Below, piece by piece: positions 1 to 6,543 of a stretch of DNA of 8,665 nt. Position numbers and translations under genes: made by a program. Numbering within the stretch: position 1 is the stretch's first letter; each line of letters starts with the position of its first letter. The notes under the pieces were generated by a model that made no database searches, was not told the origin of the DNA, and saw only the letters and a list, made by a program, of their open reading frames with translations. Source of the DNA: CAZHOV01 sp964534315 (GTDB taxonomy: Bacteria; Bacteroidota; Bacteroidia; Chitinophagales; Saprospiraceae); NCBI GenBank assembly GCA_964534315.1, contig CAZHOV010000211.1:1-8665 (forward strand). Reading direction: 5' to 3'.

Positions 1-60
1 ACGCGCTAGATTTAGGATCTAGTGCCGCAAGGCGTGGGGGTTCGAGTCCCTCCACCCGCA
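1..60 (+). tRNA. tRNA-Leu (anticodon UAG), 5' end outside the window
   Basis: The 3' two-thirds of a class II tRNA is visible. The anticodon stem is CTAGA (6-10) paired with TCTAG (18-22) around loop TTTAGGA, giving anticodon TAG at 13-15, which reads CUA-type leucine codons. A long variable arm (23-35, GCC/GGC stem) is typical of tRNA-Leu. The T arm is GGGGG (36-40), loop TTCGAGT (41-47), CCCTC (48-52). The acceptor 3' strand CACCCGC (53-59) is followed by discriminator A60, as expected for leucine. CCA is not encoded, since the next bases are CAG. The acceptor 5' strand and most of the D arm lie before position 1. Confidence 0.93.
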
Positions 61-69
61 CAGAATCAA

Positions 70-104
70 AAAAAGGCCTTTCGATTTGATCGAAAGGCCT
101 TTTT
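70..104 (+). terminator. Rho-independent terminator of the tRNA-Leu unit
   Basis: A perfect 16-bp stem pairs 70-85 with 89-104 around the three-base loop TTG. It has a GGCC core, an A-run on the left arm and a T-run on the right, so it could act in both directions. It starts 10 bases after the tRNA end. Its right arm overlaps the first recognisable codons of the AraC remnant. Confidence 0.88.
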
Positions 105-330
105 ACTATACTTCAAAAAGATTTCCAGCAAGACCTTTACCCGGTTTGTCAATGAAATCAGAGTCGTTCATGCCTGTAAGTTACTGGCCGATCAACAATC
201 CAACATCACCGAAATCTGTTATGAAAGCGGATTCAATAACTTTTCCCACTTCAACCGACTATTTAAAGAAATTACCGGAAAAACACCTTCTGAATACCGA
301 AAAGATTTGAAACAGCTTATTCTTTCCTGA
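97..330 (+). pseudogene. C-terminal remnant of an AraC-family transcriptional regulator
   Basis: The reading frame from 97 to the TGA at 330 gives about 77 residues matching the end of the AraC/XylS DNA-binding domain. First comes the AFxxYFKK...KTF segment that ends the first helix-turn-helix, then NEIR..HACKLL, then an intact second helix-turn-helix (ITEICYESGFNNFSHFNRLFK), and the family closing motif TGKTPSEYRK. The sensing domain and the start of the first helix-turn-helix are absent. The frame stays open upstream only through the tRNA and its terminator. The only in-frame ATG-like start (22, TTG or similar) is inside the tRNA, so no functional protein is expected. I read it as a decayed gene whose 5' part was lost in a rearrangement at the tRNA terminator. 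A full regulator would be roughly 280-300 aa. Confidence 0.8.
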
Positions 331-474
<144 letters not shown>

Positions 475-531
475 CAGACAAATGAATGAATAATTCTCCT
501 TTATCTCTATTTTTAATTTCTTGATCTAATA

Positions 532-578
532 ATCTGGTCTTGAGTCGATAGTAGTACTATTTTATCTCAAAACCAGAT
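532..578. promoter_or_regulatory. Nested inverted repeat abutting the doxX-like start codon
   Basis: The outer arms 532-544 (ATCTGGTCTTGAG) and 566-578 (CTCAAAACCAGAT) pair at 12 of 13 positions. Between them, ATAGTA (548-553) and TACTAT (555-560) form a second perfect dyad around G554. The outer arm ends 4 bases before the ATG at 583. This could be an operator or a leader hairpin limiting ribosome access. No clear TAnnTTTG promoter element is visible here. Confidence 0.6.
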
Positions 579-582
579 ACCT

Positions 583-1230
583 ATGGAGCGAATCATCGAC
601 CACTTCAAACAATTTACGGCACTAAAAGTATTTACCATTTATCTGCGGTATTTGATAGGCGGGGCCTTTATTTTTGCAGCTTTGGTGAAAATCAAGGGCG
701 AACGTTTTACCACTATGCCTACTGACACAGAAGTTGGTTACTTCTTTGAGGCTATGTATTCCACCGGAATGTACTGGCGATTTTTAGGACTTTCGCAGTT
801 AGTAGCTTCTATTTTATTGATGACCCAGCGTTTTGCAACGGTGGGTGCCTTGTTGTTTTTCGGGATCATTCTCAACATCACCCTGATCACCATTTCCGTC
901 AATTTTGGCATGGGTACTCCTGTTATTACGTCCCTTATGCTGTTGGCCACTATATACTTACTGCTATGGGATTATTCCAAACTCAAACTGCTACTCTACC
1001 CGGAACATAAAATAATCGTCGATTACTCAGCTAAAAAGGACCGTTTTATGGAAGATTCCTGGTGGATGGTTTTAGGAGCATTGTTGATTATCGTTACCTT
1101 GGTATTTGCATATACCCGGACGGGGTTAATTCAATGGTTTTTGTTGTGTGTCGGGATAGGGTTTTTAGGATTTGCAGGTTATTTCGTGAAAGAAAAAAGG
1201 ATGAAAAGTAGAAAAAAGGTAGTATCCTGA
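583..1230 (+). CDS. DoxX-like integral membrane protein
   Basis: A 215-aa hydrophobic protein with about six predicted membrane helices (residues roughly 16-36, 66-81, 84-106, 112-130, 159-177, 182-201) and a basic C-terminus (KEKRMKSRKK). The first four helices, with the RYLIGGAFIFAALVKIKG opening and the FLGLSQLVASILL segment, fit the DoxX/DoxD-like superfamily. The extra helix pair after residue 155 makes it longer than the minimal four-helix DoxX fold. Relatives have been linked to quinone-dependent oxidation or redox homeostasis, but many are uncharacterised and no specific substrate can be read here. ATG 583 is the first in-frame ATG and has no Shine-Dalgarno, which is usual for Bacteroidota. 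The gene converges on the LytTR regulator gene with a 7-bp gap, and a nested inverted repeat sits just upstream. Confidence 0.75.
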   Translation: MERIIDHFKQFTALKVFTIYLRYLIGGAFIFAALVKIKGERFTTMPTDTEVGYFFEAMYSTGMYWRFLGLSQLVASILLMTQRFATVGALLFFGIILNITLITISVNFGMGTPVITSLMLLATIYLLLWDYSKLKLLLYPEHKIIVDYSAKKDRFMEDSWWMVLGALLIIVTLVFAYTRTGLIQWFLLCVGIGFLGFAGYFVKEKRMKSRKKVVS

Positions 1231-1237
1231 GTAATGT

Positions 1238-1945
1238 TCATTTTTTCCAGTGGCGCTTCATGTGCGATTCAAAGTTGGATTTGAATGTCAATCCGATAGG
1301 AAGGCTTTTTTCTCTTATCAATACATCCTCAGAAGAGTAGGATTTTATTTGAGCTATATTTATGGCAAAGGACTTGTGTATCCTGTACAGGGGTGCTTCC
1401 TTATGGTTTTTTAGAAAAGTTCCAATAGAATCTTTTACCATAAACTTTTCATTTATTGTAAATACCTTGACATAGTCTTTCATGCCTTCGATATAAAGTA
1501 ATTCAGAAAAAGGAATCTTCACATTCCGGCGATCGGCTCTTACGGAAATAAAGTCCTTAACAGAGTCCTCTTGAGCAATTGAATGGGTCGGATGAAGATC
1601 GAGATAGCGATGAACAGCCTGGATGAAACGATTAAAGGGAATGGGTTTAACAAGATAGTCTAAGACCTTTAACTCGAAACCCTCTACAGCAAATTCCCGA
1701 TAAGCGGTGGTGATAATTATTTCCGGACGATGCTCCAGTGAAGCAATAAACTCTAAACCGCCGAGTTGAGGCATATTCAAGTCAATAAACAACAAATCGA
1801 CCTTTTCTTTCAACAAAAAGTTATATCCTTTTACCGGATCATTAAACCGTCCGATCAGATCCAGCACTTCTATTTTGGAAATATAGTCTTCTAATAGATC
1901 CAGGGCGAGGTCTTCGTCGTCGATTATTATGGTTTTGATTTGCAT
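1238..1945 (-). CDS. LytTR-family response regulator
   Basis: A 235-aa cytoplasmic two-component regulator. The receiver domain (about 3-118) has the acidic pocket D9/D10, the phosphoacceptor D55 in LLFIDLNMP, the switch residue T80 in IIITTAY and the invariant K100 followed by P101. A LytTR DNA-binding domain fills 132-235, with the family pattern ISVRADRRNVKIPFSELLYIEGMKDYVKV and the RIHKSFAIN motif. The start is placed at ATG 1945, where receiver homology begins (MQIKTIIIDDE). The frame extends to 2008, but those 21 residues would overlap the kinase 3' end and look unlike a receiver N-terminus. It lies 37 bp downstream of the kinase gene on the same strand, so the two are almost certainly co-transcribed and the kinase is its likely partner. 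Target genes are unknown; the convergent doxX-like gene is only a candidate by position. Confidence 0.93.
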   Translation of the reverse strand: MQIKTIIIDDEDLALDLLEDYISKIEVLDLIGRFNDPVKGYNFLLKEKVDLLFIDLNMPQLGGLEFIASLEHRPEIIITTAYREFAVEGFELKVLDYLVKPIPFNRFIQAVHRYLDLHPTHSIAQEDSVKDFISVRADRRNVKIPFSELLYIEGMKDYVKVFTINEKFMVKDSIGTFLKNHKEAPLYRIHKSFAINIAQIKSYSSEDVLIREKSLPIGLTFKSNFESHMKRHWKK

Positions 1946-1982
1946 GGTTAACGTTTTTTGATGTTGCCGGTAGTGTGGAGTA

Positions 1983-3002
1983 TTAGATCGTAAACTCCAA
2001 TTCAGCAAGAAATTGGTCTCCCGTTTTGTGTGTGCGCAATTCGTGTTGCTTTGGGTACAAAAGCATCAAGCGTCTTTTCAAATTCTCCAAACCAATTCCT
2101 TTTTTAGGAGAACTGATGTTGATGGTATCCTTACTTCTGGAAACGGAGTTGGCAACGCTAAAACATAGTTTATCATTTTGCTGCTTTATCTTGATATCCA
2201 CCTTAAAAGTTCCATCTTTCACCGCCCCGTGTTTGAAGGTATTTTCCACCAACGTAAAAAGCAGTAAAGGAGCAATGGGATAGGTGGTTTGATCTATTTG
2301 ATCTGACCATTTCACCTTTAATTTTTCACCATATCGCAATCGTTCTAATTGCATATAATCCTGAATGACGTCCAACTCCTTTTGCAGTGGAATTTCTGCA
2401 GCGCGGCAGTCGTAAATCAGAAAGTCGAGTAATTGGGATAATTTCATAATACTCTCAGCGGTCTGATCGGATTTTTTCCGGGCAAGACTATATAAATTAT
2501 TTAGGGTATTGAAAAGAAAATGTGGATTGAGCTGGTTGCGCAAAAACGCCAGTTCTGCTTCTGTCTGAGCCCTGATCAGCTGTTTTACCCGCTCGAGATT
2601 TTCCTGCCATTCGGCTATGATTTGCACACATACGGCCAGGGCGATCACAGCGTAATCCCGGATCACATTTTTCAGTACTTTAGTTATAGGAAGCGGGAAA
2701 ATTTCATGTTCAAAAAAGTAAATCACCCCTATGGTCATGTAATATCTCAACAGATAAATAACTGCCATAACGAAAAGTAGACCGATGGAAAACAAGGTGT
2801 ATTTTTGCTGCCTTAAAAACCTGGGAACCAAAACAAAGGCAATAAAATAAGTTGCTCCCATTATTCCGGGCATGTAAACCAGTATCTGTCCTATTAATTC
2901 CCATTTTTGCTCTGCCCCATAATGAAAATAATTGGCAACAAATTCCAGTACCCCATAAAGCAACCAAAATCCAATATGAAATATAATTTTTTTCCCTTTC
3001 AT
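1983..3002 (-). CDS. LytS/YehU-type membrane sensor histidine kinase
   Basis: A 339-aa sensor kinase. Four hydrophobic segments (about 6-26, 37-59, 69-95, 115-132) form the membrane sensor part, without a recognisable separate ligand domain. A short coiled linker (about 133-152) leads to the His_kinase domain of the LytS group. This carries LRNQLNPHFLFNTLNNL with phosphoacceptor H161. The HATPase domain follows, with N-box ENTFKHG (253-259) and G-box GIGLENLKRRL (302-312). All key residues are present, so it should be active. The start at 3002 gives a typical short basic MKGKK before helix 1. It is the first gene of a two-gene minus-strand operon with the LytTR regulator. Upstream, TACATTTTG (minus strand, near 3057-3065) resembles the Bacteroidota -7 element with one extra base; I do not call it a promoter. 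The signal sensed cannot be inferred. Confidence 0.93.
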   Translation of the reverse strand: MKGKKIIFHIGFWLLYGVLEFVANYFHYGAEQKWELIGQILVYMPGIMGATYFIAFVLVPRFLRQQKYTLFSIGLLFVMAVIYLLRYYMTIGVIYFFEHEIFPLPITKVLKNVIRDYAVIALAVCVQIIAEWQENLERVKQLIRAQTEAELAFLRNQLNPHFLFNTLNNLYSLARKKSDQTAESIMKLSQLLDFLIYDCRAAEIPLQKELDVIQDYMQLERLRYGEKLKVKWSDQIDQTTYPIAPLLLFTLVENTFKHGAVKDGTFKVDIKIKQQNDKLCFSVANSVSRSKDTINISSPKKGIGLENLKRRLMLLYPKQHELRTHKTGDQFLAELEFTI

Positions 3003-3106
3003 GGTACAAGGTTCTGCAATTCCTTCCCTATTTAGTTTAAAAATAGATAATCTTCATCAAAATGTAGAGCAATTGGGTTGATCTACCTGAATGTCTTGTT
3101 TTTATT

Positions 3107-3345
3107 CTATTTCCTAGAAGCCCTCTTTTTCCAATTTTCTTCATTATCGAGCTGTTTATTTTTGATTTGCCGCTTAAGCACTATAGGCTTCATCTTCCAC
3201 CATTGAAATGGTGGGTTAGTAACGAACAAAAAATAAGTATTGCATTTTGATCGAGGAGATTTCATCGAAAGATAAGGCAAAAAACGTAGGCGATGCCTAG
3301 CATCGACGAGGCTTTTTAACGCCATATTTCGGTGAAATAACCCAT
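3107..3345. other. Gene-free hairpin-rich stretch, candidate interspersed repeat
   Basis: The 367 bases between the kinase start and the propeller remnant contain no convincing gene. Within them are three compact dyads: CCACCATT/AATGGTGG (3197-3204, 3207-3214, 2-base centre), CGATGC/GCATCG (3291-3296, 3300-3305, loop CTA) and TATTTC/GAAATA (3325-3330, 3334-3339, loop GGT). A minus-strand frame of 72 codons (3325-3107) spans them but is basic, low in complexity toward its end and resembles no family I know. I suspect a repeated non-coding element that produces spurious short ORFs. The repeat status is inferred, because only one copy is in view. The 3003-3106 part shows nothing beyond the kinase leader. 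Confidence 0.4.
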
Positions 3346-3369
3346 CAAAATCGATAAGTTATTCTTTGA

Positions 3370-3870
3370 TCGTTACTTAATCGTTTTTATAATCCATTAT
3401 TCATTAAAATACAAGAATATGAAAAGCAACCGTTATTTTCCAATAAACGACACCAACTGTTTTTTGGAATAACCAAAGGTTGTGATGATCAAATCTACGT
3501 TGCAGAATCAGCAGAGCGCCGGGTTTTAAAAATAGTAAAAGGTCAAAAGCCCGAAGTTTTTTACCAATCGGAAAAGTATTGGTCCCCGCATGGAATAGCG
3601 TTTTTACAGGGAGATGCCTATATCATGGAAGCAGGATATAAAGGAATAGCAGGACATTTGGGGCCAAGAATTGTAAAAATTTCTGAGTCAGGAGTGAAAA
3701 CTGAATTATTTAGCTATAAAGAATACCAAAAAGAAAAAAGGTTGAAAAAAGGTACCCTTTCAAGTCCGGAAGAAGGCAGGGGTTGGATGAGATGGATCTT
3801 CCCTTTTCTAATCGTTTTGGGAGTAGCCGTTAGTTGGACCATCAAATCATGGTTAAAATCAAGGTATTAG
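3370..3870 (+). pseudogene. 3' remnant of a beta-propeller (NHL-like) protein with C-terminal membrane anchor
   Basis: The frame is open from the TGA at 3367-3369 to the TAG at 3868-3870 but has no ATG, GTG or TTG before the ATG at 3625, which falls inside a conserved-looking blade. From about 3457 the translation reads like NHL/SMP-30-type propeller blades: FFGITKGCDDQIYVAES, then RRVLKI, then WSPHGIAFLQGDAYIMEAGY, then GPRIVKIS. A charged linker (about 3715-3785) and one hydrophobic helix (WIFPFLIVLGVAVSW) before a basic end suggest a membrane anchor. A full propeller would need some 200-300 more residues upstream, where instead the hairpin-rich stretch lies. A 17-codon ATG frame at 3419 does not join it without a frameshift. 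Most likely it is a truncated gene. If a short protein is made from 3625 it would be 81 aa, and I doubt it is functional. Confidence 0.6.
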
Positions 3871-3915
3871 GGGTTGATTTTTATAGAAAAAACAGGCCTT
3901 AACAAGAAGAAAATT

Positions 3916-3954
3916 GGGTGGCTCAAAACACCAAAGTGTTTTGAGCCACCCTTT
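3916..3954 (+). terminator. Rho-independent terminator after the propeller remnant
   Basis: A perfect 16-bp stem pairs 3916-3931 (GGGTGGCTCAAAACAC) with 3936-3951 around the tetraloop CAAA, followed by a short TTT. It insulates the tig promoter from upstream transcription. The intact terminator suggests the upstream gene was transcribed before it decayed. Confidence 0.85.
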
Positions 3955-3985
3955 AGCAAATAAATAATAGCGATCCTTTAAGCTA

Positions 3986-4017
3986 TTCGTTACTTTCCGC
4001 ACAATTACTTACCTTTG
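3986..4017 (+). promoter_or_regulatory. Predicted Bacteroidota-type promoter of tig
   Basis: TACCTTTG at 4010-4017 matches the Bacteroidota -7 consensus TAnnTTTG exactly. A weak -33 match, TTCG (3986-3989), lies 20 bases upstream. A dyad AATAGC (3966-3971) / GCTATT (3982-3987) overlaps the -33 position and could be an operator. Transcription would start near 4024, giving a leader of about 80 bases that contains two tiny upstream ORFs (4061-4084, MNCSENY; 4085-4093, MT). Confidence 0.55.
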
Positions 4018-4104
4018 TGAATTGTGAATTAAAATTCAAAGCCGTAATTTTGGAATTCGAATGAATTGTTCGGAAAATTATTGAATGACATAAAAAAAGG
4101 AAGT

Positions 4105-5559
4105 ATGCCAAAAGTCAATCGGGTAGATCATGAGAACCTGACCACTACGTTAGCCATCACCATCGAACAAGACGATTACAAAGCTAAATATAAGGAAGAG
4201 CTGAATAAATTTCGCAAAGAAGCTCATTTTAAAGGATTCAGAAAGGGTAAGACTCCGCTGGGGTTTATACGAAAAATGTATGGAAAGTCTATCCTTACAG
4301 ATGCCATCAATGAACAACTGCAACTGGCTCTTTTTAGTTATCTGGAAGATAATAAGCTCAACTACATTGGCCAACCTATTCCTTCCAAGGATCAGGAACC
4401 GGTAGAATTCGATCCTTCAGAATTGAAGGATTACGAATTCAAATTTGATGTGGGTCTTTCTCCGGAATTTGAAGTAAAAGAATTGGAAGAAGATAAGACT
4501 TTTCACCAGCTTGAGGTGAAAGTAACGGAAGAAATGATCGATGATTCGATGATGGAAGCCCGAAACCGAATGGGAGAAACGGTTGAAGTAGAAGCTATTG
4601 AAAATGAATCGGATATTATCGAATTTGAAGCCCTTGAACTCGAGGAAGATGAACCAAAAGCAGAAGGCTTTAAAACGACTTTTATGATCCCTATCGACCG
4701 GATTGCAGACGAGGCCTTTAAAGAAAAGGTGCTAAAAGCTCAAAAAGGAGATCAATTCCGATTTAACATCTATAATTTAGAAAAAGATCTTTCCAAAGAA
4801 GATGCCATCAAATACTACCTGAAGCTTGAAAATCCCGAAGAAGCGGAAGGCATTGGAGAGCATTTTGAAGGAACTATCACTAAAATCACTCAGCGGAAAC
4901 CGGCAGAACTAGACGAAAAATTCTTTGAAGGATATTTTGGTAATGAAGAAGTAAAAACAGAAGAGGAAGCCCGGAAATTTTTTGAGGATAATAACAGTAA
5001 ATTTTATAAGAATAAAGCGCATACCCTGCTATGGCAGGATATGCAGAACTTCCTAATGCAGGAAAACCCAGTAGCCCTCCCCGCTGAATTCCTGAAAAGA
5101 TGGCTGCTCTTTTCCAGCGACCGGATCAATGAAGAAAATCTGGAAGACAATTTCAACGGTTTTGTAAGGGGCTTGCGCTGGAAAATGATCCGTGAAAAGC
5201 TTATCGCTAAATATGATGTAATGGTTACGGAAGAGGAAATTGTCGAAGCACACATGGAAAATATGCGGCAGTACTTTGGTGGACAACTAGACGAAAACTA
5301 CCTGAAAATGATGGCCCAGCGATTTATGGAAGATGAATCCAGAGTGGAAGATATCCGGCAAGACCTCTACAGTGATAAGTTGTTCAACAAACTTAAAGAA
5401 CATTTTACGATTGCCTCAAAATCAGTAACGGTAGAAGAATTTGACGAGGAAATGGAGGATTTTCGCAAAAAGATCCTCGACCAACAAGAAGAGGAAGACA
5501 AACAAGTGGCATCAGACACAGCAGAATCTACCCCGGCAGCTGATATGAATGAAGGGTAA
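4105..5559 (+). CDS. tig: Trigger factor, ribosome-associated chaperone
   Basis: A 484-aa cytosolic chaperone that docks at the ribosomal exit tunnel and shields nascent chains. The N-terminal ribosome-binding domain (about 1-115) carries the signature GFRKGKTP at 44-51. A middle region corresponding to the FKBP-type prolyl isomerase domain (about 150-250) is highly acidic and looks diverged, so isomerase activity is uncertain. The helical C-terminal chaperone domain spans about 260-445. The tail is acidic and low in complexity (EEFDEEMEDF, QQEEEDKQ). The protein is longer than the 432-aa E. coli protein, as is common in Bacteroidota. The start is placed at ATG 4105, because MPKVNR opens the family homology and an A-rich AAGGAAGT precedes it. 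An in-frame TTG at 4066 would add 13 unrelated residues. It has its own predicted promoter and terminator and stands next to clpP-clpX, a conserved arrangement. Confidence 0.95.
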   Translation: MPKVNRVDHENLTTTLAITIEQDDYKAKYKEELNKFRKEAHFKGFRKGKTPLGFIRKMYGKSILTDAINEQLQLALFSYLEDNKLNYIGQPIPSKDQEPVEFDPSELKDYEFKFDVGLSPEFEVKELEEDKTFHQLEVKVTEEMIDDSMMEARNRMGETVEVEAIENESDIIEFEALELEEDEPKAEGFKTTFMIPIDRIADEAFKEKVLKAQKGDQFRFNIYNLEKDLSKEDAIKYYLKLENPEEAEGIGEHFEGTITKITQRKPAELDEKFFEGYFGNEEVKTEEEARKFFEDNNSKFYKNKAHTLLWQDMQNFLMQENPVALPAEFLKRWLLFSSDRINEENLEDNFNGFVRGLRWKMIREKLIAKYDVMVTEEEIVEAHMENMRQYFGGQLDENYLKMMAQRFMEDESRVEDIRQDLYSDKLFNKLKEHFTIASKSVTVEEFDEEMEDFRKKILDQQEEEDKQVASDTAESTPAADMNEG

Positions 5560-5564
5560 TGCAG

Positions 5565-5601
5565 TTTTTATCGAGCTCACGCGGTATTTTATCGATAAAA
5601 A
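5565..5601. promoter_or_regulatory. Overlapping inverted repeats in the tig-clpP gap
   Basis: TTTTATCGATAAAA (5587-5600) is a perfect 14-bp palindrome. Its right half can pair instead with an upstream copy: TTTTTATCG (5565-5573) with CGATAAAAA (5593-5601). It begins 5 bases after the tig stop codon. It may be an operator for clpP or a mutually exclusive RNA pairing. AT-rich sequence makes chance plausible. Confidence 0.35.
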
Positions 5602-5654
5602 TATCCCAAAAGATAACTTTTACTCATTATCAGGTGTTCTTTTCTAAATATTCT

Positions 5655-5686
5655 GGATTGTCTACTCGGATAGTCCTTCTTTTTTT
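5655..5686 (+). terminator. Rho-independent terminator of tig
   Basis: GGATTGTC (5655-5662) pairs with GATAGTCC (5669-5676) over 8 bp, two of them G-U, around loop TACTCG. A strong T tract (TTCTTTTTTT, 5677-5686) follows. It lies 96 bases after the tig stop and 24 before the clpP start, so clpP probably has its own promoter in this gap or depends on read-through. Confidence 0.75.
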
Positions 5687-5709
5687 CGAACCATTGAAAA
5701 TTATTAATT

Positions 5710-6420
5710 ATGTTTCACCAAGATGAATTTAAGAAATATGCTACCAAGCACTTGGGAATGAGCAGTATGCACCTTGAGAAATACATGGAGCAATCGCTTC
5801 CGACGACTATTCCCAACCTTACCAATTTCACAACAGCTATCATTGACGAACGCATCAAAAACGTCTTTCCGATGGATGTTTTCTCTCGTCTGATGATGGA
5901 TCGTATCATCTTTATGGGTGTGCCCGTATCGGATTATGTAGCTAATGTAATCCAGGCTCAGTTGCTGTTTTTGGAATCTGATGATCCTAAGCGAGATGTG
6001 CAGATGTTTATCAACAGCCCGGGGGGGTCGGTAATTGCCGGATTGGGTATCTATGATACGATGCAGTACATTTCACCTGACGTTAATACGATCTGTACCG
6101 GAATGGCGGCTTCTATGGCAGCCGTATTACTTTCTTCAGGTGCCAGGGGAAAACGTACCTGTTTGCAGCATAGTAGAGTAATGATCCACCAACCTTCTGG
6201 CGGAATGCAAGGTCAGGTCTCAGACATGGAGATCTCTTACAAATTGATCAAGCAAATGCAGGAAGAATTATATCAGATTCTGGCCCACCATACCGGACAA
6301 CCCTTTGAAAAAATTGAGGAAGATTCTGACCGCGATCATTGGTTAAAAGCTGAAGATGCAAAAGAATACGGATTGGTAGACGAGGTGCTGCTTACACATG
6401 AAATAAAAAAGGAAGAATAA
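5710..6420 (+). CDS. clpP: ATP-dependent Clp protease proteolytic subunit
   Basis: A 236-aa serine peptidase that forms the tetradecameric barrel degrading proteins unfolded by ClpX or another Clp ATPase. The catalytic triad is complete: S135 in GMAASMAAVL, H160 in RVMIHQPSGG, and D209, the second Asp of DSDRD. The oxyanion and substrate-binding loop INSPGGSV lies at 101-108. The hydrophobic pocket residues of the Clp ATPase docking face (YVANVIQAQLLFLE) are also family-like. The N-terminal 30 or so residues (MFHQDEFKKYATKH) match Bacteroidota ClpPs and probably include a short propeptide, which explains the length against 207 aa in E. coli. ATG 5710 follows an A/T-rich leader without Shine-Dalgarno. 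It sits between tig and clpX, matching its functional partners. Confidence 0.97.
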   Translation: MFHQDEFKKYATKHLGMSSMHLEKYMEQSLPTTIPNLTNFTTAIIDERIKNVFPMDVFSRLMMDRIIFMGVPVSDYVANVIQAQLLFLESDDPKRDVQMFINSPGGSVIAGLGIYDTMQYISPDVNTICTGMAASMAAVLLSSGARGKRTCLQHSRVMIHQPSGGMQGQVSDMEISYKLIKQMQEELYQILAHHTGQPFEKIEEDSDRDHWLKAEDAKEYGLVDEVLLTHEIKKEE

Positions 6421-6440
6421 ATTGTAATATGAACGGCTAA

Positions 6441-6470
6441 GAAGGTGTTTTTTGAAAGAAACACCTTCTT
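6441..6470 (+). terminator. Terminator-like hairpin after clpP
   Basis: GAAGGTGTTT (6441-6450) pairs perfectly with AAACACCTTC (6459-6468) around an 8-base loop, 20 bases after the clpP stop. The T tract is poor (CTTCTTTCC), so termination may be partial, letting some clpP transcripts continue into clpX. It could also serve as an mRNA 3'-end stabiliser or processing site. Confidence 0.6.
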
Positions 6471-6543
6471 TCCGCTATTAAATTGGTATCTTGTAAGAAC
6501 CCGACAAACAGTACGATTTAAGAATCTAACTTAAAAACGAATT

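Noticed and set aside
22..330. A 102-aa AraC-type protein starting inside the tRNA
   Set aside because: Its first 25 residues are translated tRNA and terminator sequence; only the part from 97 onward resembles a protein.
1946..2008. N-terminal extension of the LytTR regulator from the upstream start at 2008
   Set aside because: The extra 21 residues do not look like a receiver domain and would overlap the kinase gene; MQIKTIIIDDE at 1945 is the natural start.
3107..3325. A 72-aa minus-strand protein gene
   Set aside because: It spans several DNA palindromes, resembles no known family and ends in a lysine/asparagine-rich run, so a non-coding repeat is the better explanation.
4066..4104. Trigger factor starting at TTG 4066
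   Set aside because: The 13 added residues are unlike the family, whereas ATG 4105 begins exactly at MPKVNR and follows an A-rich AAGGAAGT.
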